Shown here: piece after piece, positions 25,686 to 35,817 of the stretch
How positions within the stretch are numbered: position 1 is the first letter of the stretch
How the letters are laid out: each line of letters starts with the position of its first letter
DNA from: Bimastos eiseni
Taxonomy: Eukaryota > Annelida > Clitellata > Crassiclitellata > Lumbricidae
Length of the DNA stretch: 64,000 nt
Direction: 5' to 3'
NCBI GenBank assembly: GCA_959347315.1
Contig: OY365810.1
Location: 12,296,013 to 12,360,012 of the forward strand
The notes under the pieces: model-generated
What the model saw: the letters and a program-made list of their open reading frames with translations, nothing else
Databases searched by the model: none
What the model was told of the DNA's origin: nothing
Program-made: the position numbers and the translations under genes

Positions 25686-26939
25686 GTGACTATTCTCTGG
25701 GTGCATATAGTCCATACGTACATGAGTATTATTTTATAATTAGTACTTTCCATCGCCCCGGCTTCTAATGTATAAGGCGTCGACCGATGGCGCTTAAAAG
25801 ATAAGTCATTTTGTGGTCAACAAGCGGAAGGTGAGTAGGTAGGATAGTATAAAAGATTTCGGTGCATTCGCAACTTGATGGATATAAAAGTCTTACATGA
25901 AGGTTGAAAAGGAAGTGACGTAAGCGACTGAGCAGACCAGAGAAACCAGGAAGAGAATCCCAAAATATTATCCATCAACTGAATAATTAGTCATTCAAGA
26001 CCAGTTCTCGTTTTGGGTATGACAAGAGAATAATTGTCAGATGATGTTGATTAATGATCAGTCTGGGAATGAGGACAATTTTTAAGTAGGTGGTTGGCCA
26101 GAAGTCAGAGTTTCATAAACTATGAACCTCTATTTAAACCAATCCCGTGCTGAACAGTGAACATGAGCCAATGTATAGCTTTAAGCTCATAGGTCACAAG
26201 TTCATATTTTGACGTACGTTTAAGCTTAATTGTTTCGACTCTATGGAACCAAAGATTTTAGGACATTGCAGCTGATTTAAGACTTCGCTGCTGTTCCTTT
26301 TCAGCTCAGCTCAAATGTTCTATCCACAATGACGTACTTAATGACCTTTAAACTCTACATAAAGAAATTATATACCTGTGTGACCTGTAAGGAAAGCTTG
26401 TTTACAGACATTTCAAAATATCAATCATCGTGGATATATCTGGTACAGTATTAGCTACAATCCACATGATACGTTTGTATAATGATGTAGCATTTATAAT
26501 ACCTCTGTACGCGTATTAAATATTGTACATGCATATTTTATTAAGAGTTTGTTATGGCTGGAAGCATGTATAATTCGAACATATATAATTATATATTATT
26601 AGAAAATATATTTCATATATATATATATTTATATAAGATAGACTTATATAATTCTGTGAAGATAGACCTATATAATGTTGCGTAATCTCTGGCGTTGCAT
26701 CGCTGTGCTGCGTTTTACGAGTATTTGAGTCATAAAACAGAGCCACTGTTAAAAAACCTTCCCTGGATCGCAACAGAGGTAAAGAGTTCCCATGGGCAGA
26801 GGAGATTCAGTGCAAAGCACTAAACACAAAATACCCTATTACTCGTTTCGTCCATTAGGCTTAGATGTAAGGAATGGCCTAGCGAACAGATTCAGATAGA
26901 CAGTTCGATTCAGCGTTTGTTTTCCTTACTGGTCACCAG
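25686..26939 (+). other. Intron of the receptor-like gene
   Basis: GTGACT donor at 25,686 and a CACCAG acceptor ending at 26,939. It is AT-rich with a TATA microsatellite near 26,570-26,640. No exon that could encode channel segments M1-M3 was seen in it, and such an exon would not fit here because S1 is not yet complete. Confidence 0.6.
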
Positions 26940-27623
26940 GAGGTGGATATCGCAGCTGCCGCTCTCTACGTCACCGATCAGAGGGAAGAGGTCGTCGACT
27001 TCTCCCTTCCATTCCTCATCGTCCAGGCGACCATCCTGCTGAGAAAACCTCCGACCGGGACCCCCAGTCGAGTCCAGTCTGTGGTCGATCTTCTCAAGAT
27101 CCCTGACCTCACCTACGGAACGCTCAACACCGGACTGATCCTGCGCGCATTCCGCACGTCGAACGTCTCGCTGTATCGGTCCATATACGAGAACATTCGT
27201 CGGTTCCATCCGCCGGCCTTTACCGCCTCGAACGAGGAAGGCATCGAGAAGGCGCGCAAGAACAACTACGCCTTCATCCTTCCGCACACCATCGGGGACT
27301 ATGTTTCGAGGCGATTCCCCTGTGATATCATAACCGTCGACCGTTTTCTGATGAGGGAGCGATTCGCTCTCGCCGTTCCCAAGGGATCCGGGCTTCTGCT
27401 CCAGCTCAATAGAGCGATTCGGGTCCTGCTGGAAAACGGATTTCTTGAGGGGCTCTACTCGAAGTGGCTGCTGGACCAGAGCGACTGTAATGGTATACAG
27501 AGTAGTAAGATGTACAGCAGTAGCAGTGCACACAACCAAAGAACGTCCCATTATATGCCTCTGTGCGTCTTACTGTCTGTCTCATTGGTTATTGGTACAG
27601 GAGTTCACTGTGTACCGTCGTGA
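26940..27623 (+). CDS. Ionotropic-glutamate-receptor-like protein, rest of S1 fused to S2, no pore
   Basis: The exon completes S1 (VTDQREEVVDFSLPF and ILLRKP) and, only about seven residues later (PTGTPSR), enters S2 (VVDLLK...LTYGTLNTG). In ordinary receptors the M1, pore loop and M3 (over 100 residues) lie between these points; here they are absent. S2 is complete: YAFILPHTIGDY, PCDIITV, AVPKGSGL and FLEGLYSKWLLDQSDC follow in the usual order, including the two cysteines (PCD and SDC) that form the conserved disulfide. The ligand contacts are only partly kept. The S1 arginine (QREE) is present, but the P-x-T before it is A-x-Y, the G-S-T of S2 is G-L-I, and the acidic residue that holds the amino group is proline (ILPHT). 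The protein ends in a serine-rich linker and a hydrophobic run (PLCVLLSVSLVIGTGV) followed by only six residues (HCVPS after the valine-rich run) and a stop. That fits a GPI-anchor signal or a single membrane span. The role is inferred: a surface-anchored, non-channel binding protein. Confidence 0.85.
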   Translation, partial: EVDIAAAALYVTDQREEVVDFSLPFLIVQATILLRKPPTGTPSRVQSVVDLLKIPDLTYGTLNTGLILRAFRTSNVSLYRSIYENIRRFHPPAFTASNEEGIEKARKNNYAFILPHTIGDYVSRRFPCDIITVDRFLMRERFALAVPKGSGLLLQLNRAIRVLLENGFLEGLYSKWLLDQSDCNGIQSSKMYSSSSAHNQRTSHYMPLCVLLSVSLVIGTGVHCVPS

Positions 27624-27869
27624 TAATTAACATGCACACGACTGTATATATAATTAAATCGTTGCAAAAATTATAATGGATATTCGATGACTGGGATATT
27701 AATATTATATATGAAGAACAATAACAAGAGATGAATTTCCTCGATTAGTTTAAATAGTCTAACACTCGTCAGTATCTCTAAGGCTGTAATCATCATGACA
27801 ATAGCCATTATTACCTACGTTAGGTTTAATAATGATAAGTGTTCTTATTTCTAAGGTTTTTACTCTAAT
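27624..27869. other. 3' flank of the receptor-like gene
   Basis: AT-rich sequence; no clear AATAAA signal was located within it. Confidence 0.4.
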
Positions 27870-28250
27870 TATCTTGCACCCTTTGTTCGGCGCAGCCTTG
27901 GCGGTACTTCGCCTGATTATTTGCAGGAGCTATCTATATGTCGTCCTATCACTGTCAGTAGTGGTCGATGACCACTTCGCTCTGCATTTCATGGCTACCT
28001 GATCGTCCATTTTGCACGCACTTCCATAATGCAGAATCGGGCTTTCTCGGTCGTGGGACCTACAATCTTGAATGGACTTCCCATAAAGCTCCGTCTCCTA
28101 CCTAAGAACTCCTCATCTTCATTTTACGCCTGTCTTAAAACTGTCATTTTCAGCCGAGGATTAGGCAGGGAGCGCCTCTGAGTAGATACCTTGAAGGGGC
28201 GATATATCAAGTATTTTTGACTGATTGATTGATTGATTGATTGACCCTGA
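27870..28250 (+). mobile_element. 3' end of a CR1/L2/Jockey-like LINE
   Basis: One frame, broken by a single TGA near 27,992, encodes the characteristic C-terminus of a non-LTR reverse-transcriptase protein. It runs from PFVRRSLGG...YLQEL and RSAFHG through NRAFSVVGPTILNGLP (from 28,032) to SFYACLKTVIFSRG and a stop at 28,179-28,181. The 3' tail follows (GGGAGCGCCTCTGAGTAGAT overlaps the stop, then AAGGGGCGATATATCAAG) and then (ATTG)n. This copy ties the dispersed tail fragments elsewhere in the window to a parent LINE. Confidence 0.75.
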
Positions 28251-30138
28251 GATACATGTGGCTCCTACGGATAAAAGAAAATAGGAAAAAGAGTATTTTC
28301 TGAGTTGGATGGTTATCGTTCGAAGTACAATTTCACAATAATCATTATTTTAATATGATTGATTTTTATGTAACATTGTCATTTAACCTTTAAGCAGCAA
28401 TGAACTGAACTGAACTCCCAACGTCATCTTCAGAATTGTTCAGGTGCATTAAATCTATACATGTAAGTATTGAGGGAGGACCGTTGCGCTCTCACAGAAA
28501 ATGGACCTCAGGTGATTCACCAAGCCAGCTAAAATCTTATTTAAACGCCTGCCTTAAAATGAAATCAATTCCTACAGAGGTAATTTGAATAACGGATTCA
28601 CAGCGGAGGTTACAGAACAAAATAAATGATATCGGTTGAATGAAAGTGATGACAAATTATACAATGTTAAACAATGCCAAGGATAGAAAGGATGGAGTTA
28701 TATGAATATACAAGCATAAACAAACATATTTACATACTTGTACACATGAACATACGTATATATATGCATATATTCCCATACATACATACATTCATACACA
28801 TACATACATACATACATACATACATGCACAAATACATACATACGTGCAAGCACACTTACATACATACAGATATGCATACACGTAGACAGGTGTGTACGTA
28901 TACACATGCAGGCATAGTATTGCATACAAGAATATACACATATTACTTCGTTTGAACATACATCCATGTCCACATGCCTAGTGTACATGGACATTGTACA
29001 TACGTACTTACATACATGTACATGTATAGGCCACTTTGCAGCATAATCTGAACACACCATTTGTACTGATTCAGCCTAAAGCCACAGTAGGTGCAGATAC
29101 ACAGTGGCTGTCGTTTCTTTCTCGTCTCCCCCCTCCCATCGATTCATCCGTTACAGTGTTTCTTAATCAGCGAAGCAGTCACCCATTCGCAACGACTGCT
29201 GCGTCAGTCTGCCTGTCCCTGATTGGCCGACGCCGACGATGACGACGACGATGACAACAATGATGACGACAAATATGGCAGAACAAAAGTCAGCCAGTCT
29301 CTGTCCTCGGCGGGAAATTTCGACTACGGTTTTATTCTGCTTCTGAGAGTAGTGGCTTCTAAGTGCTTCAGAGAATTCTGAACTGGTTCCCTTTATGTCC
29401 GGTTATCTTGTTCAACTGGACACCAGTACATACACATACAAGTACACATACACTCGCAATCACAGATGACAGAACTCGACAGACATCGCTCGTGCTCGTA
29501 TTTTAGCGCATTTTTGGGGTGATATAAATGCGCTACATTAAGTGTCCCGATACATACATACCGCAGACTGATACATATACTTCTGCACGTTTTATAGAGA
29601 GACACGTGACCGTGTCGTAAAACCTGTTAATTCTGTCTGTCCATGGCATTCAGCGCATCTATTACGGTACGTTAGACGAATGCTACATATACGCCTTGAC
29701 GCAAAAACCAGCAACTTACCCAGTATATATCTATCTATCTATCTATATATATATCCAGTATATATAGATATATATAGATATATATGAGCACAAACGAAAA
29801 AATATTAATTTTATAACAAATTAGCAGTCAAGCGCTAAGAGACACATAATATTCTCAGACAAGTTGAATCCCCTAGTTGTATATATATATATATATATTT
29901 GTATATATACATATATACAGATGTAAATGTATAATTTACTGTATATGCAATTATAGGAAGTACGTAACGATATTTAATCCAAATGAAATACTGATGGAAT
30001 ATAGCAATATGTTTTGTAATTATATAGACAGCAGTATTTATCCCTGGGATAAATATGTCTTCTCATCAGTTGCTTCAAAGTCCAGGTATGAATGGTTTGC
30101 GTATGGGCATCGTATGCATCAAGGTGCAGAAACTGATT
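28251..30138. other. Gene-free stretch with ATAC and AT microsatellites
   Basis: (ATAC)n at about 28,720-28,880 and AT/ATCT repeats at about 29,725-29,790 and 29,878-29,925. No supportable ORF. Confidence 0.5.
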
Positions 30139-30205
30139 ATTCATTCATTGATTGAGAAATTTATATAACGCCACTTCAAGGTTACTACTCAGGAGTGCTC
30201 CCGAT
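30139..30205 (-). repeat. LINE/SINE 3' tail, minus strand
   Basis: TTCATTCATTGATTGAG, then TTTATATAACGCCACTTCAA, then CTACTCAGGAGTGCTCCC: the reverse complement of the 28.17 kb tail, abutting the next LINE. Confidence 0.65.
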
Positions 30206-31695
30206 TATGTGGCACGTTTACCGGGATAACAGTGGACGAACTCATTCCTAATGGATCCGCATATTGCCATCTTGCCTACGCCGAGGCGACATCTCTGAAA
30301 TTCGGGAGATTCACGATACAATCGCAAGAAGGTTCGCAACAGGGCGATCCCTTGGGACCTCTACTCTTCTGCTTAACGCTACAGTCGATTCTTAATCACC
30401 TGCTTTCACCATTGGCCTTTCGATACCTCGACGACCTCACCTTGGGCGGAGAACCTAAGGTGGTGGAGGCGGATGTTAACTCGATCGAAGAGGGATGTCT
30501 GCAACTTGGCCTCGCGCTCAATCGCAAAAAATGTGAACTCATATCTTCCGACGCCCATATCAACGACGTTAGTCAAGGCTTCCTAGGATAGTTCGCCCAG
30601 GTCAATACATCTTCGACCGTGCTCCTAGGGGCTCCGCTCTCGCCGACGGATGCCCCGCTTTCAGCCCTCGACACTTGTGTAGCCGACCTTGGAATTGCCC
30701 TCGACAGGTTGCAACTAATCGCTATACAAGATGCTCTACTGATCCTTAGACATTCGATCGGCTAGCCTAAACTCATGTATTTATTGAGATGCACCCCTTG
30801 CCATGACCACCCGCGTCTATGGGCTTACGACAATCTGCTGCCAGGAGGGATCGAGCGAATCCTTACCATTTCGATGACCGATGACCAATGGGGTCATGCC
30901 ACTCTCCCGATCAGGATGGGAGGACTGGGAATTAGGAGGGCGTCCTCGCTGGCACTTCCCGCCTTTTTGGCTTTAGCCGCGGGCACTCTCCAGATCTAGT
31001 CCCTCATCTTAGAATCAGTAGCGGTGACATCGGACTCGGCATGCGACTCGGCGATGTCTACCTGGCTTCAACTTACCGAAGCCTCTGCCCCGACGACGCC
31101 AGACCATAAACAAGCCCACTTTGACAGACCGCTGTTAAACGCGGTTCTGTCTGCACTAGAAGAAAAGCTACAGGATCCCTACGACCAGGCGAGACTAAGG
31201 GCCTTGCAGTCACCGCACGTCTCGGACTGGCTATACGCTCTCCCGCTCGTTTCTCGCGTTCTCAGACTGGAGGACGATACCGTGAGGTTGGCGGTCGGCC
31301 TACGATTAGGGGTGGCCATCTGCGAGCCGCACACCTGCGCATGCGGCGCCTTCGTCTCTGCCAGAGGCGCACATGGCTTGTCCTGTTCTTTGGGTTTTGG
31401 CCGTTAAGCAAGACATTGTAATATCAACGACCATATCCATCGCAGCCTCAACAGAGCCGGTATTCCAGCGGTCAAGAAACCGTCAGGTCTCTCTAGATTA
31501 GATGGAAAGAGACCGGACTGGCAGACCCTGATACCGTGGAGTTGGGCGGGCCTTACTTTGGGACGCGACGGTGGTGGACACAGTGGCCGCCTCTTATAAC
31601 CCCGAGACAGCTGCCACATCCGGTGGAGCGGCGGAGATGGCAAATACACTTTTGTTCCAATCGCTATAGAAACCTTCTACATCACTAGAAGCTAA
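30206..31695 (+). mobile_element. Decayed non-LTR retrotransposon, probably restriction-like-endonuclease type
   Basis: The 5' part is missing; the remainder runs from the RT core to the C-terminus. Seen: EGSQQGDPLGPLLFCL near 30,330; the catalytic YLDD at 30,424-30,435; then LGLALNRKKCELI. A long C-terminal region follows, with a zinc-knuckle-like C-x-C...H...C near 31,335-31,385 (CACGAF...HGLSC). Next come GIPAVKKPSGLSR and DGKRPDWQTLIPW near 31,500-31,540. After a one-base frame change, LLWDATVVDTVAASYNPET follows near 31,555-31,610. The RPD...DATVVD spacing is reminiscent of the PD-(D/E)xK endonuclease of R2/R4-class elements, but the clade assignment is tentative. At least four in-frame stops or frameshifts show it is inactive. 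GC content is higher than in its surroundings. Confidence 0.7.
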
Positions 31696-34584
31696 TCAAC
31701 AGATGGCACCACGTGTGTACATTCACGACAACTGAACTTAGTTTAAACTTGACATACAATCTTGTTATTTGTTACCATGCAAACTCTCTGAATATGTTGG
31801 TTAGCTCTTATAATTGTACAGTTGCTAAAGACGACAATAGATAACTTTTAGAATATTTTTATTTATAACCAATTGAACTCGATGCATTAAATACAGCAAA
31901 GAGGTATTAAGTTAATAAAAACGATCCATGGGTGTTTTATATATTTAAAATAATAAGCAGAAGTTCACTGACAACAAACATAGACGTGTGCGTTAACAAA
32001 CTGACATAACATAGGGTTCTGGTCAGTGCATGCCTAACTTGAACATCCTGCCTACCGTCTGCTGCCATCGACATGTATTGATTTTGGGTCAGCGGGGTGT
32101 CTTTTTGTGGGCATGAATATCTGGCTCAGTCTGTCTGAAATCCTGCTTCATCTGCCTCACGATGAGTGCCTGTTAATGAGTGTTGACCTCCTTCTTAGAC
32201 GCAGTGTGGCTCTGTTGCGTCTTGAATGGCTATTCAAAGAGAAGTCAGCGAATCGATTACGAATAAAATTTGACACGGATGATAAAATTCACACGAGCTG
32301 CTCTTAAACCCAACTGAAATCGGTTCCTAGACGACATTGACAATTCAAAGCCATGTTTAGGCGGTTTATCGCTTGCTCCAGGGGTTCAACCAGGAAATAT
32401 TCCTGGCGTGAAGCAGTGTACTGAAAGCACCTCTACCCCCTCAGAAAAAGAAAACCTCCTTGGAATTGGATCGATTGTGTGGGCCAACTTCTTAACCAGA
32501 GGGAGCTCAAACACCCCTCGTTGAGCACCTCTAAGCAGCCTCCTCCCTAGTTGTCTCACTCCTCAGCATTTCCTACACTCCTGGTTTTTCTCTGCATGAC
32601 AAAGATCTCAGACTTTGCGCATCATACACACTCTCGAGATTCCAATTTTTATGCTTATAATGTGTACTTGGATACTCATCTGTCTGCAGAAGGAAAGTCC
32701 ATCTCGCTGATTATATGTATAAATGTTTTCCACTCAAATAAAAACACGATTCGTGTTGTTCGTGATACATCCGCTGGTTAATAGCATAGGGCTGATGGTG
32801 AAACGCTCTTCGATGGTTTTTGCTGTAACTTACAATGTGAATAAAAACATTTAACTATAAAACTATTGTACAATCAGGCACTGAATGTCTCAAATAAATT
32901 GCAATAGTGCTCGATAAAATATAAAAAAGGATGACTTAAAACCTTACTAAATACAAAATGCTTGACAAAGTGTGCTTTGCACCATATGCATTTTAGAAAG
33001 ATCTCTGTCACCTTTAAATTAAAAATGTTCACTTGAAAAATGAACAGTAGCATAGGCCTATGAGTAGCCTAAACCTCCCAGGGTTGATTGTTGATTTGTT
33101 TACAATTTCAGACATGAAACATTTGTCTGTGAACTATTTTCCGTGACACCATATCTTATGGTTATGATGCCAGATCAGTATTTCTAGCATTGCCCTTAAT
33201 TAACATATTCTAATGTTCGAATGAAATATTGAAATAACAGAACAATTTTTTTCGCATGGAATCATTAGAATTGTTACAGCGTTAAACTGTTTTAATTAAT
33301 CTCTAATTACAGCGTTTAACTGTTTTCTTTAATCTCTTGTTACACTGGTTGGCTGTTTTCATCAATAATTTAAATCGTTCTCAAAGCCGAAATATCAGAA
33401 TATTAGTTTACAATAGTTCTCAGTTAGAAGCTTAGGCCTAGGATTATGCTGTTATCTCTAAAACTCAATATCTTGGAATAAATCTTTTATAAACTCCTCA
33501 ATCGGCAATGAGGCTATTAGTAATGTCTAAACGCTTTCTATCGACTTTTCAAGGTCTTCGACGTTGTTTAGATCCTCTGCAGTTTGCCATCCGTGGCCCT
33601 TTATTTGTTCGCTACAAAAACATTTAAGAAAAGCTTCGGTTTAAATATTCTATAATTTTATGCGTTTTAAAACGAATTGTGGTGTTGATAAGGACAGACT
33701 TAATCGACAGTTCTTACTTTAAGCAATTAGACGCTATATTATTTTATATTATATTATAATAATATTAGCCTTACTTCGCACACTGAGAAACTTCACAAAG
33801 CTGAAGAAATGCTTATAATTATCATCTAACAAAAATACATTTGGACCAGTTTATTAAAATACATTTCTTTAGAAGTCAATGGAAATGTAAACAAACCTGG
33901 CTCTTCATCTGATGGCTTTTCTTAATTTATTTCACAGAACTTTATGACAACAAGATTTAATCCATGATTTTTTTAAATCCGAGTACAGCATATTAAGCAA
34001 GTTCACCTTGTTGGCAGATAGATTGGCTTTCAACGACGCCCTTCTCTTCAGGCTATTTCGACGTTTTACCATCCTCTAAGAATATTGAACAAGATTCATC
34101 CAATCAAATGACACAGATATCTTTTGAAGTCTAAGATCAAAAATTCAAAGGTGGAAAGATAGCACTAGCAGGAAATTATTGAAAAACACAGGCAGAGTGC
34201 TGCAGATGTCACGATTCGCAGCAGAATTGGCGATATGAGAAAGAACGATACGAGTAAGTATTCACAAGCATAAAACTTTTGCAGCAGAAAAATAATGTTA
34301 AGTTTCAAGCTGATAGAGGCCTACTGCATTCATGTCAACTTGTAGCAAAGTTGTGACCGAAATAACATGTCACCTCTGATATCAAATGTTCCATAATAGA
34401 TCACAACGTAAGGTCTCACCCTGATCTTATCATCTGTTGCCAATCGAGGGTCATTTACAGTCCAAATGAAAAGCATCCCGATTAAGATATATTTTGATCA
34501 GTCTCGTCTATAGACAATACTTATACACAAACACTTCAAAGTAATGGACAATTACCCTGCTAACCTATGTTGCATGATTCATGA
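31696..34584. other. Gene-free stretch downstream of TRIM gene A
   Basis: AT-rich with no supportable gene. About three imperfect copies of a roughly 43-bp unit (ACAGCGTTTAACTGTTTT) lie at 33,270-33,370. I searched the minus strand here by eye for a propeller exon matching those of genes B and C and found none. Confidence 0.45.
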
Positions 34585-35817
34585 CTACAGAATCCAACTG
34601 ATCTCTTTACCTTTTAATTTGCCTACGATGTTGCAGGTCCCTATAGTCCTCAGATATTCCTCTACTGGCGTCTTATCGAACGACATCTGACATGAAGGAT
34701 TTTTGCGTTGAATTGTAGACTCACTGAGCTGCTGCAGTTCAACGGCTCTGGCTTTTAGAGCGTCGACGCCTCGCAAGATGTCACTGGCCGTACCTTTAGT
34801 TATCATCTCATTGCTATACATCTCATAGCTCTCCAAAAGGGCCAGTTGAGTTCCGATGAAGTCTTTCTCCGTCTCTACATCTTTCGTCTTTCTATTCTTC
34901 AACGATGTAAGCTCAAGAACAAGCGCATCTGAATCCTTGTCTATGAGTTTCTTCAGCTCAAGCCTTGTGACGTTTATTGTCAATTCCAAACGGTCGGCAA
35001 TCTGAAGAACAGTCTGTTTCAACTCATCCAATTTCACGATCTTTTGCTGAAGAGCTGAATTTCGCACTTTCAGATTTTGAATGCCAGTTTTAATCTCACT
35101 GCGAAACTCGTCCGCTGCCTTGCTAACATCTGACCAGTTGTGACCCTGATGACCTTCGATGTAGCAGAAAGGACAGACGATCTTCTTACAGTCGGAGCAG
35201 TAAATCTTCAGGATTTCTTTTTCGTGTTTCTCACAGACGTCAGGAGCAAATCTCCTCTGATCCTGCAGTTGCCCCACCGACTCAGCCTCTACGCTCACGA
35301 GATGATGATTCTTCGTCAGTTTACTCCTACGGTGATGCCTGCAGCAACCCTCGCACAGCTTCAGACAACAATCTTGGCAGAACATTTCAGCTGGTGGGAC
35401 GTCAGTTGCAGCAGCTGGGTCATTGTCTCCCAAACAAGCATCGCATGAGATGCTGACTGATGACGATGGACTGAAGCTGTTCGTCATCTCCATTAATCTC
35501 ACCATGAAGAAATTCTTCTGTATTCCGTTAAAACCTTCCGAAGGAATGACGAACTCCTTTCTGCACAGAGGACACGGCATTCTCTCTCCAGGCTTCTTGT
35601 TAGATTTTGAACCAGCGGTTTCAAGACAGTTCTTGCAAAAACTATGAATGCACTGTAGTATCCTCGGATCTTTATAGCCTTCTGTACATATGCAACATTC
35701 AGTTATATCCCTTAGACCATCAGTCAACTGTCTCTGCAATTCCTGGGCTGCGTCTTGCATTTTCTTAGCATTCACCTCGTTCGCATCCAATTTCGCTTTC
35801 GTTTCGGGAAAATTCAT
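34585..35817 (-). CDS. TRIM-type protein A (RING, two B-boxes, coiled coil)
   Basis: A probable RING-type E3 ubiquitin ligase of the RBCC/TRIM kind, about 410 codons in one exon. From the ATG at 35,817 (MNFPETK): a C3HC4 RING at residues 41-89 (CCICTE...CIHSFC..C...CPLC); a first B-box at about 125-173 (CDAC...CQDCC..C..CC); a second at about 194-230 (CEKH...CSDC..IVCPFC...H..H); then a helical coiled-coil region to about 360. A good donor (AAAAG|GTAAAG) sits at 34,611/34,610 in phase 1, exactly where genes B and C leave this exon. If it is used, the protein continues into an exon outside what I can see; if not, it ends a few codons later at the stop near 34,585. No propeller exon was found downstream, so this copy may be a RING/B-box-only paralogue or a partial gene. 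Confidence 0.85.
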   Translation of the reverse strand: MNFPETKAKLDANEVNAKKMQDAAQELQRQLTDGLRDITECCICTEGYKDPRILQCIHSFCKNCLETAGSKSNKKPGERMPCPLCRKEFVIPSEGFNGIQKNFFMVRLMEMTNSFSPSSSVSISCDACLGDNDPAAATDVPPAEMFCQDCCLKLCEGCCRHHRRSKLTKNHHLVSVEAESVGQLQDQRRFAPDVCEKHEKEILKIYCSDCKKIVCPFCYIEGHQGHNWSDVSKAADEFRSEIKTGIQNLKVRNSALQQKIVKLDELKQTVLQIADRLELTINVTRLELKKLIDKDSDALVLELTSLKNRKTKDVETEKDFIGTQLALLESYEMYSNEMITKGTASDILRGVDALKARAVELQQLSESTIQRKNPSCQMSFDKTPVEEYLRTIGTCNIVGKLKGKEISWIL

